A DNA stretch of 11,877 bases, taken from contig SHZG01000058.1 in assembly GCA_009692395.1 (NCBI GenBank), forward strand, positions 1 through 11,877. The letters run 5' to 3'. Positions 1 to 6,425 of this stretch are shown one piece after another. How positions within the stretch are numbered: position 1 is the first letter of the stretch; the number at the start of each line of letters is the position of its first letter. The stretch comes from Methylococcales bacterium (GTDB taxonomy: Bacteria > Pseudomonadota > Gammaproteobacteria > Methylococcales > Methylomonadaceae). The translations under genes were made by a program, and so were the position numbers. Below the pieces are notes generated by a model. The model was not told the origin of the DNA and made no database searches. It saw only the letters and a program-made list of their open reading frames with translations.

Positions 1-131
1 TTGGCGGCTTCTTAGGTAGAAAAAGTGATGGCTTCCCAGGTGCTAAAACCTTATGGGAAGGCATGGAAAAAGTCAGGCATTACGCTTTCGAAATCGAAAT
101 CGCTAGGGCGGTTTATGCTAACTCTGATTGA
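1..131 (+). CDS. IS4-family transposase, C-terminal end (partial)
   Basis: Reading from base 3, an open frame enters from the left edge and stops with TGA at 129-131, giving the last 42 residues of a protein. It begins GGFLGRKSDGFPGAKTLWEG, which matches my recollection of the conserved C-terminal block of IS4-type DDE transposases (consensus near GGFLGRKGDGEPGxKTLWRG). This block lies downstream of the catalytic DDE residues, so none of those are visible. An enzyme of this family would cut and paste its own element. The right end of the element should lie between the stop and the converging cytochrome remnant that ends at 152, but I could not identify a terminal inverted repeat with one end only. 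Whether the full element outside the window is intact cannot be judged. Family recognition is from memory of motifs, not a search. Confidence 0.72.
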   Translation, partial: GGFLGRKSDGFPGAKTLWEGMEKVRHYAFEIEIARAVYANSD

Positions 132-151
132 GTTGTGGGTAATCGTGTGGT

Positions 152-609
152 TTAAGGTCTCTTTTTATTGCCGTGTAACATCGCTCTGGCTAGATTTTCA
201 CGGTGTATAACACTTTCAACTGCCACACCGATAATATGAACAATCACTAACACCACCGTAAAATTAGCGAGCAATTCATGAATTTCTTCCCAGAGTTCTT
301 CATGACGGTTGCTGATAGACGCTAAAATCCCCGTGCCTTTATCCGTACCATACATCGCTAAACCTGTCGCTACTGTCATTAATAAACTAAGCAGTAACAG
401 CAACCCCGCTGGATTATGACCGATATAGCGTTTAGCTTTTGCTTGCATTAGGTCTTTAAGGTAGGTAATCGACTCGGCAGGGCGACATAAAAAATTAGGA
501 AACCGCGCGTACTCATTGCCAATAAAGCCCCCAGAATACGAAACACCAATAAACCACCGACGAGATAACCAGCCCACACATGAAGAGTGAATAATTCGTC
601 TGTTTTCAT
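152..609 (-). pseudogene. cytochrome b561-type protein, truncated and frameshifted
   Basis: The minus strand encodes most of a prokaryotic cytochrome b561, a four-helix diheme membrane protein that passes electrons to or from the quinone pool. From ATG 609 the frame reads MKTDELFTLHVWAGYLVG and continues to FRIL. It then shifts at the C-run 528-532 and resumes as GFIGNEYARF, followed by AKRYIGHNPAG, a third helix and IHELLANF...VIVHIIGV, ending at the stop at 152. Three probable heme histidines survive (in LHVWAGY, IHELL and IVHII). Helix 1, which normally carries an FHW-type heme histidine, is missing: the in-frame sequence upstream of 609 shows no hydrophobic segment. One extra G in the coding-strand run would restore the frame, but it would not restore helix 1. 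The gene is therefore degraded even if the frameshift is a sequencing error. Family placement is by motif recognition. Confidence 0.8.
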
Positions 610-775
610 GTTGCACATCTTGTATTGATAGCGTAGACTTACAAGTGATTCTATACCCTTATATGAGCTATGGGAATAGCAATCAACTCCCCATTTTAAA
701 GGGCTGATTGATATAGACTACTAGGCTAACCAGCAATTGTTAATGCCTTATGAAATAACGATAAAAAAGAGTATG

Positions 776-814
776 TTGGAAAAGTTGGAAAGTTAGGCAG
801 GGGCGGTTAAGATA
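776..814 (+). promoter_or_regulatory. candidate sigma70-type promoter with tandem 9-mer
   Basis: TTGGAA (786-791) and TAAGAT (809-814) are spaced by 17 bases and lie 46 bases upstream of the membrane-protein ATG at 861. Each hexamer matches the sigma70 consensus at four of six positions. The -35 box sits in the second unit of a tandem repeat, GTTGGAAAA (776-784) then GTTGGAAAG (785-793), which could be an operator. The rest of the gap 610-860 shows nothing else I can name. The assignment is from sequence only and such matches are common by chance in AT-rich DNA. Confidence 0.3.
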
Positions 815-860
815 CGCGGTCTTTTTCCTAATTTTCTGATTGATTTTTTAGAATTTTGCT

Positions 861-1370
861 ATGTCGTTATTAATTGATTATCTCGCGTTGTGTTGGTTTC
901 GTAATAATCCCACTGATTTACACCCATCAAAATCCTTTATGTGGAAAGCAGTGGCGTTTTATCTTGTTTCAGGCATGATTGTTGAATTCTTGATTGCTGA
1001 CGTTGAGGGTATATTAGAGGTATTACTGCGCACCTTTATGGCATTTTCTTCAGTTATCACGTTATTACTGATTATCAAGAAATGGCAGTATTTTCAACAA
1101 TTGTTCATTGCTATTTTCGTTTGCGAAAACTTCATTATGGTGTTAGCAACTGCAACAGAAGGATTGTATTTTTTCTTGGTGATGGAGCATTACCCGTACG
1201 CAGAACATCTTTCCATTGGCATCGCGGTATTATTGGTTGGCTGGTACTTGTCGATAGTTGCTTATATTTTGCGCCAAGCCTTTCAGTGTAAACTAAGCAT
1301 CAGTCTTACATTGGCACTTAGCTATTTTATTTTAACTTATGGTATTCCAATGTTGTTTATGGATATGTAA
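861..1370 (+). CDS. small multi-pass membrane protein, function unknown
   Basis: A 169-residue protein with a short soluble N-terminus (MSLLIDYLALCWFRNNPTDL) and about five hydrophobic segments, roughly at residues 29-47, 51-72, 79-103, 115-138 and 146-165. This predicts an inner-membrane location. The segments contain scattered charged residues (for example E42, D47, E90 and E101), which is more than a simple anchor needs, but I see no transporter or enzyme motif. The N-terminal xDYxxLCxFRxxPxDLP-like pattern resembles a group of short conserved hypothetical membrane proteins of proteobacteria; I cannot name the family with confidence. No strong ribosome binding site precedes ATG 861, so the start is chosen because it gives the full N-terminal segment. 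The gene stands alone, with a candidate promoter upstream and a short hairpin after it. Confidence 0.7.
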   Translation: MSLLIDYLALCWFRNNPTDLHPSKSFMWKAVAFYLVSGMIVEFLIADVEGILEVLLRTFMAFSSVITLLLIIKKWQYFQQLFIAIFVCENFIMVLATATEGLYFFLVMEHYPYAEHLSIGIAVLLVGWYLSIVAYILRQAFQCKLSISLTLALSYFILTYGIPMLFMDM

Positions 1371-1374
1371 CACA

Positions 1375-1399
1375 AACCGCTGTGATAGCGGTTATTGAC
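1375..1399 (+). terminator. weak hairpin after the membrane-protein gene
   Basis: AACCGC (1375-1380) pairs with GCGGTT (1388-1393) around a 7-base loop, four bases after the stop codon at 1370. The tail ATTGAC is not a true T-run, so this is at best a weak intrinsic terminator or an RNA 3'-end stabiliser. Confidence 0.35.
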
Positions 1400-1449
1400 A
1401 ACAAGCATTTTCCCTTATTATTTTGTATTTTCTACAGGTAACTACCTCC

Positions 1450-1947
1450 ATGCGTAACTATTCTTCAATTTTCAGTGGTGTGTTATTAACACTTTTTTCA
1501 GTGTCTGTCCTTGCCGCCACTGTTTTGCCTCAAGAGGCACTGCCTGCAAAAGTACAGGCTGAGTTTAACAAACGATTTCTGAACGCCACCAGCGTCACTG
1601 CTGAAACAAAAACGCATTTTGGTCAAGAGCTATATCTGATTGCCTTTAAAGAAGTCAAAGAAGATAAGGATGCCGATACCAGAAACATTGTTTATTATCG
1701 CGTTAATGGTCATTTTTATGTCAACGGTGATGAAATTGATACGGGTAAAGCCTCAATTGAAATGCCAGCTGCCAGCTATGTCAATTTGAAAGCCGCCTTT
1801 AATGACTATGACATTAAAGAAGCAATTTTAGTAGTTAATCCGAATGGTTTAGGTGAAGAATATGATCTCGTGGTCAATGCATCAAGCGTGTTGTGGCATA
1901 TTTCTTTAGATCGTAACGGCAACATCACCAAAAAAGAAGCCGCGTAA
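1450..1947 (+). CDS. secreted PepSY-like protein
   Basis: From ATG 1450 the product is 165 residues. It begins with a clear signal peptide (MRNYSSIFSGVLLTLFSVSVLAA, cleaved near residue 23), so it is probably periplasmic. The frame also opens at ATG 1423, but that would put nine extra residues before the signal peptide, so 1450 is preferred. The mature part contains LPAKVQAEFNKRF followed by a Val/Thr-rich strand and LYLIAFKE, the helix-strand pattern of PepSY-like (BLIP-type) domains. A second similar half follows, with YYRVNGHFYVNGDEID, then SYVNLKAAFNDYD and LWHISLDRNGNI. PepSY-like domains are thought to bind or inhibit partners in the envelope, but no specific role can be read here. The gene is followed by its own strong terminator, so it is probably a single-gene unit. 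Domain assignment is by pattern, not search. Confidence 0.7.
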   Translation: MRNYSSIFSGVLLTLFSVSVLAATVLPQEALPAKVQAEFNKRFLNATSVTAETKTHFGQELYLIAFKEVKEDKDADTRNIVYYRVNGHFYVNGDEIDTGKASIEMPAASYVNLKAAFNDYDIKEAILVVNPNGLGEEYDLVVNASSVLWHISLDRNGNITKKEAA

Positions 1948-1958
1948 CTCGTCGCTTT

Positions 1959-1992
1959 GCAGACGTTGCTAGCACAACGTCTGCTATTGTTT
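1959..1992 (+). terminator. rho-independent terminator
   Basis: A perfect 10-bp stem, GCAGACGTTG (1959-1968) with CAACGTCTGC (1975-1984), closes a 6-base loop and is followed by TATTGTTT. It starts 12 bases after the PepSY-like gene stop and separates that gene from the lipoprotein gene starting at 2033. Confidence 0.8.
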
Positions 1993-2032
1993 AAATTCAT
2001 CATTAAGCCCCCATACTCAACAGGTTTCAATC

Positions 2033-2418
2033 ATGAATAACCCGCTGATAACCCTCGCTTTATGTCTTGCCTTAAGTGCGTGTGCAAGCACTCCCTCCGC
2101 TGAAAAAATCACCAGCACACAACTCCCACAACGTGGGACGGAAAAGCAGTTACTTATCCTACTGACGCAAAAGCCCAAGTCACCGCGTTGATGATAGAAA
2201 TTCCTGTCAATGGTGAAACAGGCTGGCATCGTCATCCTGTTCCCTCTTTCGCCATGATTGTCGATGGTACATTGGATGTGATGCGCAAAGATGGCTCAGT
2301 TAATCACCTCAAAGCAGGGGATCCCTTAGTTGAAGTGGTCAATACTGCCCACAATGGACGCAATACTGGCAATGTACCCGTAACAATCATGGTGTTCTAT
2401 ACAGGGAACAGTGAATAG
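2033..2418 (+). pseudogene. cupin-domain lipoprotein, split by a one-base frameshift
   Basis: ATG 2033 starts a lipoprotein signal peptide with lipobox L14-S15-A16-C17, but that frame stops early at a TGA. The downstream frame (TWDGKAVTYPTDAKAQ onward) carries a cupin domain and ends at the TAG at 2416-2418. Cupin motif 1 is visible as GWHRHPVPSFAMIVDG (HxH present, but the usual Glu ligand is replaced near S/F), and motif 2 as AGDP...NTAHNGRNTG with its His. Adding one A to the six-A run at 2103-2108 joins both parts into one 128-residue open frame. Cupins of this kind often bind a metal and small molecules; the role here is unknown. If the frameshift is real, the cupin half could only be made from an internal start such as ATG 2191, without export. 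An assembly error or a slippery, phase-variable tract are alternatives. Confidence 0.75.
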
Positions 2419-2541
2419 TATTTTGACTATTAAAGAAAGCCATTGATAGCGGGGTATTCGGGTAAAGATAAGCTAGATGACGGATTATTCTGTTAAAATA
2501 AAATCCTAAATTTCCTACTACCTATCTGTAAGGTTAAAACG

Positions 2542-5052
2542 ATGTCACATAGACGCTTTAAAACAAGCTCGCCAAAATCGCATATTACGACGCTCCCTGA
2601 TTTAGGCATGGATGAAAAGCATATAGAAGCAGATTTCAAACGCTATTATGGGCATAGACTAGGGCGAGATGAAAACTGTATGTCACTGCATTATGCGTAT
2701 GAGGCATTGTCATTAGCAATTAGCGACCGCCTGACCGAACGGTGGAAAAAAACCTATAACGCTTATAAAGATGAAGACTGCAAAAGAGCTTATTATTTAT
2801 CAATGGAATTTTTAATGGGGCGCACCCTCAGTAATGCCATGATTAACTTGGGCATTAATGATGTTATTGATAAAGTCATGTATGACTTGGGTTTAGATAT
2901 TGAAGAACTGGTTGAAAATGAAGCGGATGCAGGCTTAGGTAATGGGGGCTTAGGTCGATTAGCCGCGTGTTTTATTGATAGTTGCGCGACTTTACAATTG
3001 CCCGTCACAGGTTACGGTTTGCGTTATGAATACGGGATGTTTTCGCAATCTATTAACAATGGTGAGCAGATAGAAAGCCCTGATCATTGGTTGCGTAATG
3101 GTAATGTCTGGGAAATTGAACGCCTTGAATATACCCAAACAGTTAAGTTTGGGGGTCATACTGAAACCCATATTGATGAAAATGGCACTAAGCGCGTATG
3201 CTGGGTTGATAGTCATGCTGTCTTAGCTGTACCTTATGACACCCCCATTCCTGGTTATCAAAACGGCACGGTGAACACGCTACGGTTATGGAAAGCCGCC
3301 GCCACGGATGAATTCGATTTGGAAGACTTTAATGCGGGTGATTATGCTGAAGCTGTCGCGGCAAAAAATACCGCTGAAAATATTACGATGGTATTGTATC
3401 CGAATGATGCCAATGAAAACGGCAAAGCCTTACGCTTGCGTCAACAATATTTGTTAGCCTCTGCCAGTTTACAAGATGTATTGCAAACGTGGGTCGGTCG
3501 CCATAATAACGATTTCACTGATTTTGCCGCAAAAAATTGTTTTCAATTAAATGACACCCATCCGAGTATTTCAGTTGCCGAATTAATGCGCTTATTGATG
3601 GATATTCATGGTTTATCGTGGGATGCAGCGTGGACAATTACGCGTCGCACGATGGCTTATACCAATCATACGCTGTTACCCGAAGCCTTAGAAAAATGGT
3701 CAGTCAACTTAATGAAAGAGTTGTTGCCCAGAATTATGGAAATTATTTTTGAAATTAATGCCCGTTTTCTGACTAAAGTAGCCGCACGCTGGCCGGGTGA
3801 TACCGATCGTTTAGCGCGTATGTCACTGATTGAAGAAGGCGGTGAACAAAAAGTCTGTATGGCTTATTTGGCAATAGTCGGTAGTCATTCGGTGAATGGT
3901 GTTGCTGTACTGCATTCAAAATTATTGCAACAAGGTTTATTTCATGATTTTTATGAATTATGGCCAGAACAATTCAACAATAAAACCAATGGTGTTACAC
4001 CGCGTCGTTGGTTGGCAATGTGTAATCCAGAATTAGCTAAATTAATTACTGACACCATTGGTGATGGTTGGGTAACTGACTTATCCTTGTTGCAAAAATT
4101 AGCCCCATTCGCTGAAAAGAAAGCCTTCCGTGATCGTTGGTATAAAGTTCAACAAAATGCCAAACAAACGCTGGTTGATTATAAAAAACAAGAGCTGGGG
4201 TTTGATTTGAACGTCAACGCGCTGTTTGATGTTCAAGTGAAACGTATTCATGAATATAAACGTCAGCTGCTCAACGTCCTGCACGTTATTCACTTATATG
4301 AACGTATTAAGCGTGGCGATACCGTCAATTGGGTCGAGCGCTGTGTGTTAATCGGTGGTAAAGCCGCACCAGGTTATTTCATGGCAAAACGCATTATCAA
4401 ATTCATTAATAATGTCGCGAATGTCATTAATAATGATCCTAAAGTGGGTGACAAATTAAAATTAGTTTTCCTACCTAATTATCGCGTTTCAGCCATGGAA
4501 AAAATCTGCCCAGGTGCCGATTTATCTGAGCAAATTTCGACGGCTGGTAAAGAAGCCTCAGGCACAGGCAACATGAAATTCATGATGAATGGCGCGATTA
4601 CCATCGGTACGTTAGATGGCGCGAACATCGAAATTCGTGAAGAAGTCGGCGACGATAACTTCTTTTTGTTTGGCTTAACCGAAGTTGAAGTGGAAGACAT
4701 CCGCCATCATTACGACCCTATTAGCATCATTAATCAGGATGAAGACTTACAAAGAGTCATGAACTTAATTGAATGTGGACATTTTAATCAATTTGAACCG
4801 CATATTTTTGACTGCATTATTGACTTACTAAAAAGCCCTAATGATCCTTGGCTAACCATTGCTGATTTCCGCAGTTTTATAAATGCCCAAAAACAAGTTG
4901 AAATAGCCTATCGTGACAAAGAACGTTGGACACGCATGAGTATTTTAAACACCGCGTGCAGTGGCAAATTTTCCACCGATAGAACCATCACCGAATACAA
5001 CGATGAAATCTGGAAATTAACCCCCATTCACGTTGATAACAACTACAACTAA
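2542..5052 (+). CDS. glgP: glycogen/maltodextrin phosphorylase
   Basis: This enzyme releases glucose 1-phosphate from the non-reducing ends of alpha-1,4-glucans by phosphorolysis, using pyridoxal phosphate (PLP); it acts in the cytoplasm on stored glycogen. The 836-residue length fits the GT35 family (about 800-845). Visible landmarks are RAYYLSMEFLMGR (about residue 86), ADAGLGNGGLGRLAACF with the glycine-rich active-site loop (about 130), QLNDTHPSISVAELMR (about 335), VFLPNYRVSAMEKICPGADL, and the PLP block EASGTGNMKFMMNGA, where Lys679 should bind the cofactor. AAGG at 2530-2533 precedes ATG 2542 at good spacing. The stop overlaps the trmL start by one base, suggesting co-transcription and coupled translation. 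No other glycogen genes (glgA, glgB, glgC) are in the window. The family call is very sure; glycogen versus maltodextrin preference is not readable from sequence. Confidence 0.96.
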   Translation: MSHRRFKTSSPKSHITTLPDLGMDEKHIEADFKRYYGHRLGRDENCMSLHYAYEALSLAISDRLTERWKKTYNAYKDEDCKRAYYLSMEFLMGRTLSNAMINLGINDVIDKVMYDLGLDIEELVENEADAGLGNGGLGRLAACFIDSCATLQLPVTGYGLRYEYGMFSQSINNGEQIESPDHWLRNGNVWEIERLEYTQTVKFGGHTETHIDENGTKRVCWVDSHAVLAVPYDTPIPGYQNGTVNTLRLWKAAATDEFDLEDFNAGDYAEAVAAKNTAENITMVLYPNDANENGKALRLRQQYLLASASLQDVLQTWVGRHNNDFTDFAAKNCFQLNDTHPSISVAELMRLLMDIHGLSWDAAWTITRRTMAYTNHTLLPEALEKWSVNLMKELLPRIMEIIFEINARFLTKVAARWPGDTDRLARMSLIEEGGEQKVCMAYLAIVGSHSVNGVAVLHSKLLQQGLFHDFYELWPEQFNNKTNGVTPRRWLAMCNPELAKLITDTIGDGWVTDLSLLQKLAPFAEKKAFRDRWYKVQQNAKQTLVDYKKQELGFDLNVNALFDVQVKRIHEYKRQLLNVLHVIHLYERIKRGDTVNWVERCVLIGGKAAPGYFMAKRIIKFINNVANVINNDPKVGDKLKLVFLPNYRVSAMEKICPGADLSEQISTAGKEASGTGNMKFMMNGAITIGTLDGANIEIREEVGDDNFFLFGLTEVEVEDIRHHYDPISIINQDEDLQRVMNLIECGHFNQFEPHIFDCIIDLLKSPNDPWLTIADFRSFINAQKQVEIAYRDKERWTRMSILNTACSGKFSTDRTITEYNDEIWKLTPIHVDNNYN

Positions 5053-5522
5053 TGCTACACATTGTTTTGTATGAGCCAGAAATTCCCGCTAATACAGGCA
5101 ATATTATTCGTTTGTGTGCTAACACAGGGGCGCAATTACATCTCATTAAACCCCTAGGGTTTGAATTAGATGATAAAAAATTGCGCCGTGCGGGTTTGGA
5201 TTATCATGAATGGGTGGCAGTGCGTGAACACGATTCACTCACTGCCTTTCTTGACAGTGTTAAACCGCAACGAGTTTTCGCGTTGACCACTAAGGGTCAG
5301 CGACTGGTTAGTGACGTAAGTTTTCAAGCGGATGATGCGTTGTTATTTGGCCCTGAAACGCGCGGACTCCCTGCCACTGTTTTAGCCGAACTGGGTGAAA
5401 AACAGTGTTTATATTTACCCATGACCGCAACCAGCCGCAGTTTAAATTTATCCAATACTGTCTCTATCGTGCTATATGAAGCATGGCGACAATTGGATTT
5501 TATCGGTGCGTTGATTAAATAA
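5052..5522 (+). CDS. trmL: tRNA (cytidine/uridine-34-2'-O)-methyltransferase
   Basis: TrmL (YibK) methylates the 2'-OH of the wobble base 34 in leucine tRNAs using S-adenosylmethionine. It belongs to the SPOUT superfamily, whose C-terminal knot binds the cofactor and which works as a dimer. All three motifs are present: N14-TGNIIR near the N-terminus, LFGPETRGLP at 98-107, and LPM...SRSLNLSNT at 122-136. The length of 156 residues is close to that of E. coli TrmL. ATG 5052 overlaps the glgP stop as TAATG with no clear ribosome binding site of its own, so translation is probably coupled to glgP. The pairing of a tRNA modification gene with glycogen phosphorylase looks like operon convenience rather than a shared pathway. 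I see no convincing terminator after it. Confidence 0.95.
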   Translation: MLHIVLYEPEIPANTGNIIRLCANTGAQLHLIKPLGFELDDKKLRRAGLDYHEWVAVREHDSLTAFLDSVKPQRVFALTTKGQRLVSDVSFQADDALLFGPETRGLPATVLAELGEKQCLYLPMTATSRSLNLSNTVSIVLYEAWRQLDFIGALIK

Positions 5523-5606
5523 AGCAAATGCTCACGCGCCAATTTGTCAATGACGGATTTGATATTGTGATTTTTTTATACCAAACTCGTAGTAAGATGG
5601 GACGAT

Positions 5607-5628
5607 GAGTAATCACATAGGATTGCTC
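5607..5628 (+). promoter_or_regulatory. inverted repeat in the sdhC leader
   Basis: GAGTAATC (5607-5614) pairs with GATTGCTC (5621-5628), seven Watson-Crick pairs and one G-T, around a 6-base loop, ending 29 bases before the sdhC start. It has no T-tail, so it is not a terminator for trmL. It could be an operator or an mRNA leader hairpin for the sdh operon. No confident promoter hexamers were found in 5523-5657. Confidence 0.3.
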
Positions 5629-5657
5629 GCGTAATAAACACAACCACTGGATAACGT

Positions 5658-6032
5658 ATGGCAACTAATAATAACAGACCGATTTCTCCGCATTTACAAG
5701 CCTACAAACTGCCGCTTACAGGCATTATTTCTATTACTCACCGTATGACAGGCGTACTGTTATCAGTTGGCTTAGTGGCATTTGTTTACATTGTCTCGGC
5801 AATCGCAGGCGGCGCGACTGATTATGCTGATATGCAGGCGCTCATAAACGTATGGATAATAAAACTAATTTACTGGGGGTTTGTCTACGCCTTGTTTTTC
5901 CATTTATGTCACGGTGTGCGACATTTAATTTGGGATGCAGGTCGTAGTTTTGACCGTGAGACTTTAAATTCTTATGCAGTGTATGAGTTAGCTGCCTCAG
6001 TGATACTAACGCTAGCCACTCTTTTTATGTGA
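5658..6032 (+). CDS. sdhC: succinate dehydrogenase cytochrome b556 membrane anchor
   Basis: SdhC is one of two membrane anchors of complex II; with SdhD it holds heme b and the ubiquinone site, taking electrons from succinate oxidation. The 124-residue protein has three hydrophobic segments. The family signature SITHRMTGVLLSVGL starts near residue 25; by alignment to E. coli SdhC, S25 and R29 correspond to quinone-site residues S27 and R31. The second signature, FFHLCHGVRHLIWD, places H82 at the heme-ligand position (E. coli H84). GGAT a few bases before ATG 5658 serves as a modest ribosome binding site. The gene opens the sdhC-sdhD-sdhA operon, and its TGA stop at 6030-6032 overlaps the sdhD ribosome binding site (TGAGGA). 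Confidence 0.95.
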   Translation: MATNNNRPISPHLQAYKLPLTGIISITHRMTGVLLSVGLVAFVYIVSAIAGGATDYADMQALINVWIIKLIYWGFVYALFFHLCHGVRHLIWDAGRSFDRETLNSYAVYELAASVILTLATLFM

Positions 6033-6039
6033 GGATATT

Positions 6040-6423
6040 ATGCACTATAGAACACCATTAAGCCGTGTACTTGGCTTAGGCTCAGCTCAAAAAGGGACAG
6101 GTCATTGGTGGATGCAGCGCGTGACTGCGGTCGCACTCATCCCCTTGTCATTTTTCGCTATTGGCTTGTTAGATTTAAGTTTTAACGCCCCCTACGCAGA
6201 CACCGTCAAATGGCTAGCATCGCCCTTGCACAGCACGATTATCATCGCGTGGATATTGGCGGTTTTTTATCATGCCGCGTTGGGTTTACAAGTCGTCATT
6301 GAAGATTATGTCACCGTTGAAGCCGCGAAAATTACTGCCATTTGGTCAGTTAATCTGGTCTTTTTCTTATTAGCCGTGGCAGCTATGATTGCTGTGTTGC
6401 GTATTATTTCCTCAGCAGGTTAA
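6040..6423 (+). CDS. sdhD: succinate dehydrogenase hydrophobic membrane anchor
   Basis: SdhD completes the membrane domain of complex II and contributes to the heme b and ubiquinone sites. The 127-residue protein has three hydrophobic segments. H78 in VFYHAALGLQVVIEDYV aligns with the E. coli SdhD heme-proximal His71, D89-Y90 align with the quinone-site D82-Y83, and R27 in WWMQRVTA aligns with the conserved arginine of helix 1. The N-terminal pattern RVLGLGSAQKGTGHWWMQR resembles the SdhD form I associate with alphaproteobacteria more than the enterobacterial one. GAGG lies six bases before ATG 6040, and the gap after sdhC is seven bases. Only two bases separate its stop from the sdhA start, so the three genes are almost certainly translated from one mRNA. 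Confidence 0.94.
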   Translation: MHYRTPLSRVLGLGSAQKGTGHWWMQRVTAVALIPLSFFAIGLLDLSFNAPYADTVKWLASPLHSTIIIAWILAVFYHAALGLQVVIEDYVTVEAAKITAIWSVNLVFFLLAVAAMIAVLRIISSAG

Positions 6424-6425
6424 GC

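Noticed and set aside
25..210. 61-residue open frame over the left edge
   Set aside because: It is out of frame with the clear IS4-type transposase tail and runs into the cytochrome remnant; it shows no motif of its own.
2033..2418. Programmed ribosomal frameshift in the cupin lipoprotein
   Set aside because: No classical slippery heptamer with a following structure is evident, and such control is not known to me for this family; mutation or sequencing error is simpler.
5530..5600. sigma70 promoter for the sdh operon
   Set aside because: TTGTCA and TTGATA boxes are present, but no -10 box lies at an acceptable spacing, so no promoter was called.
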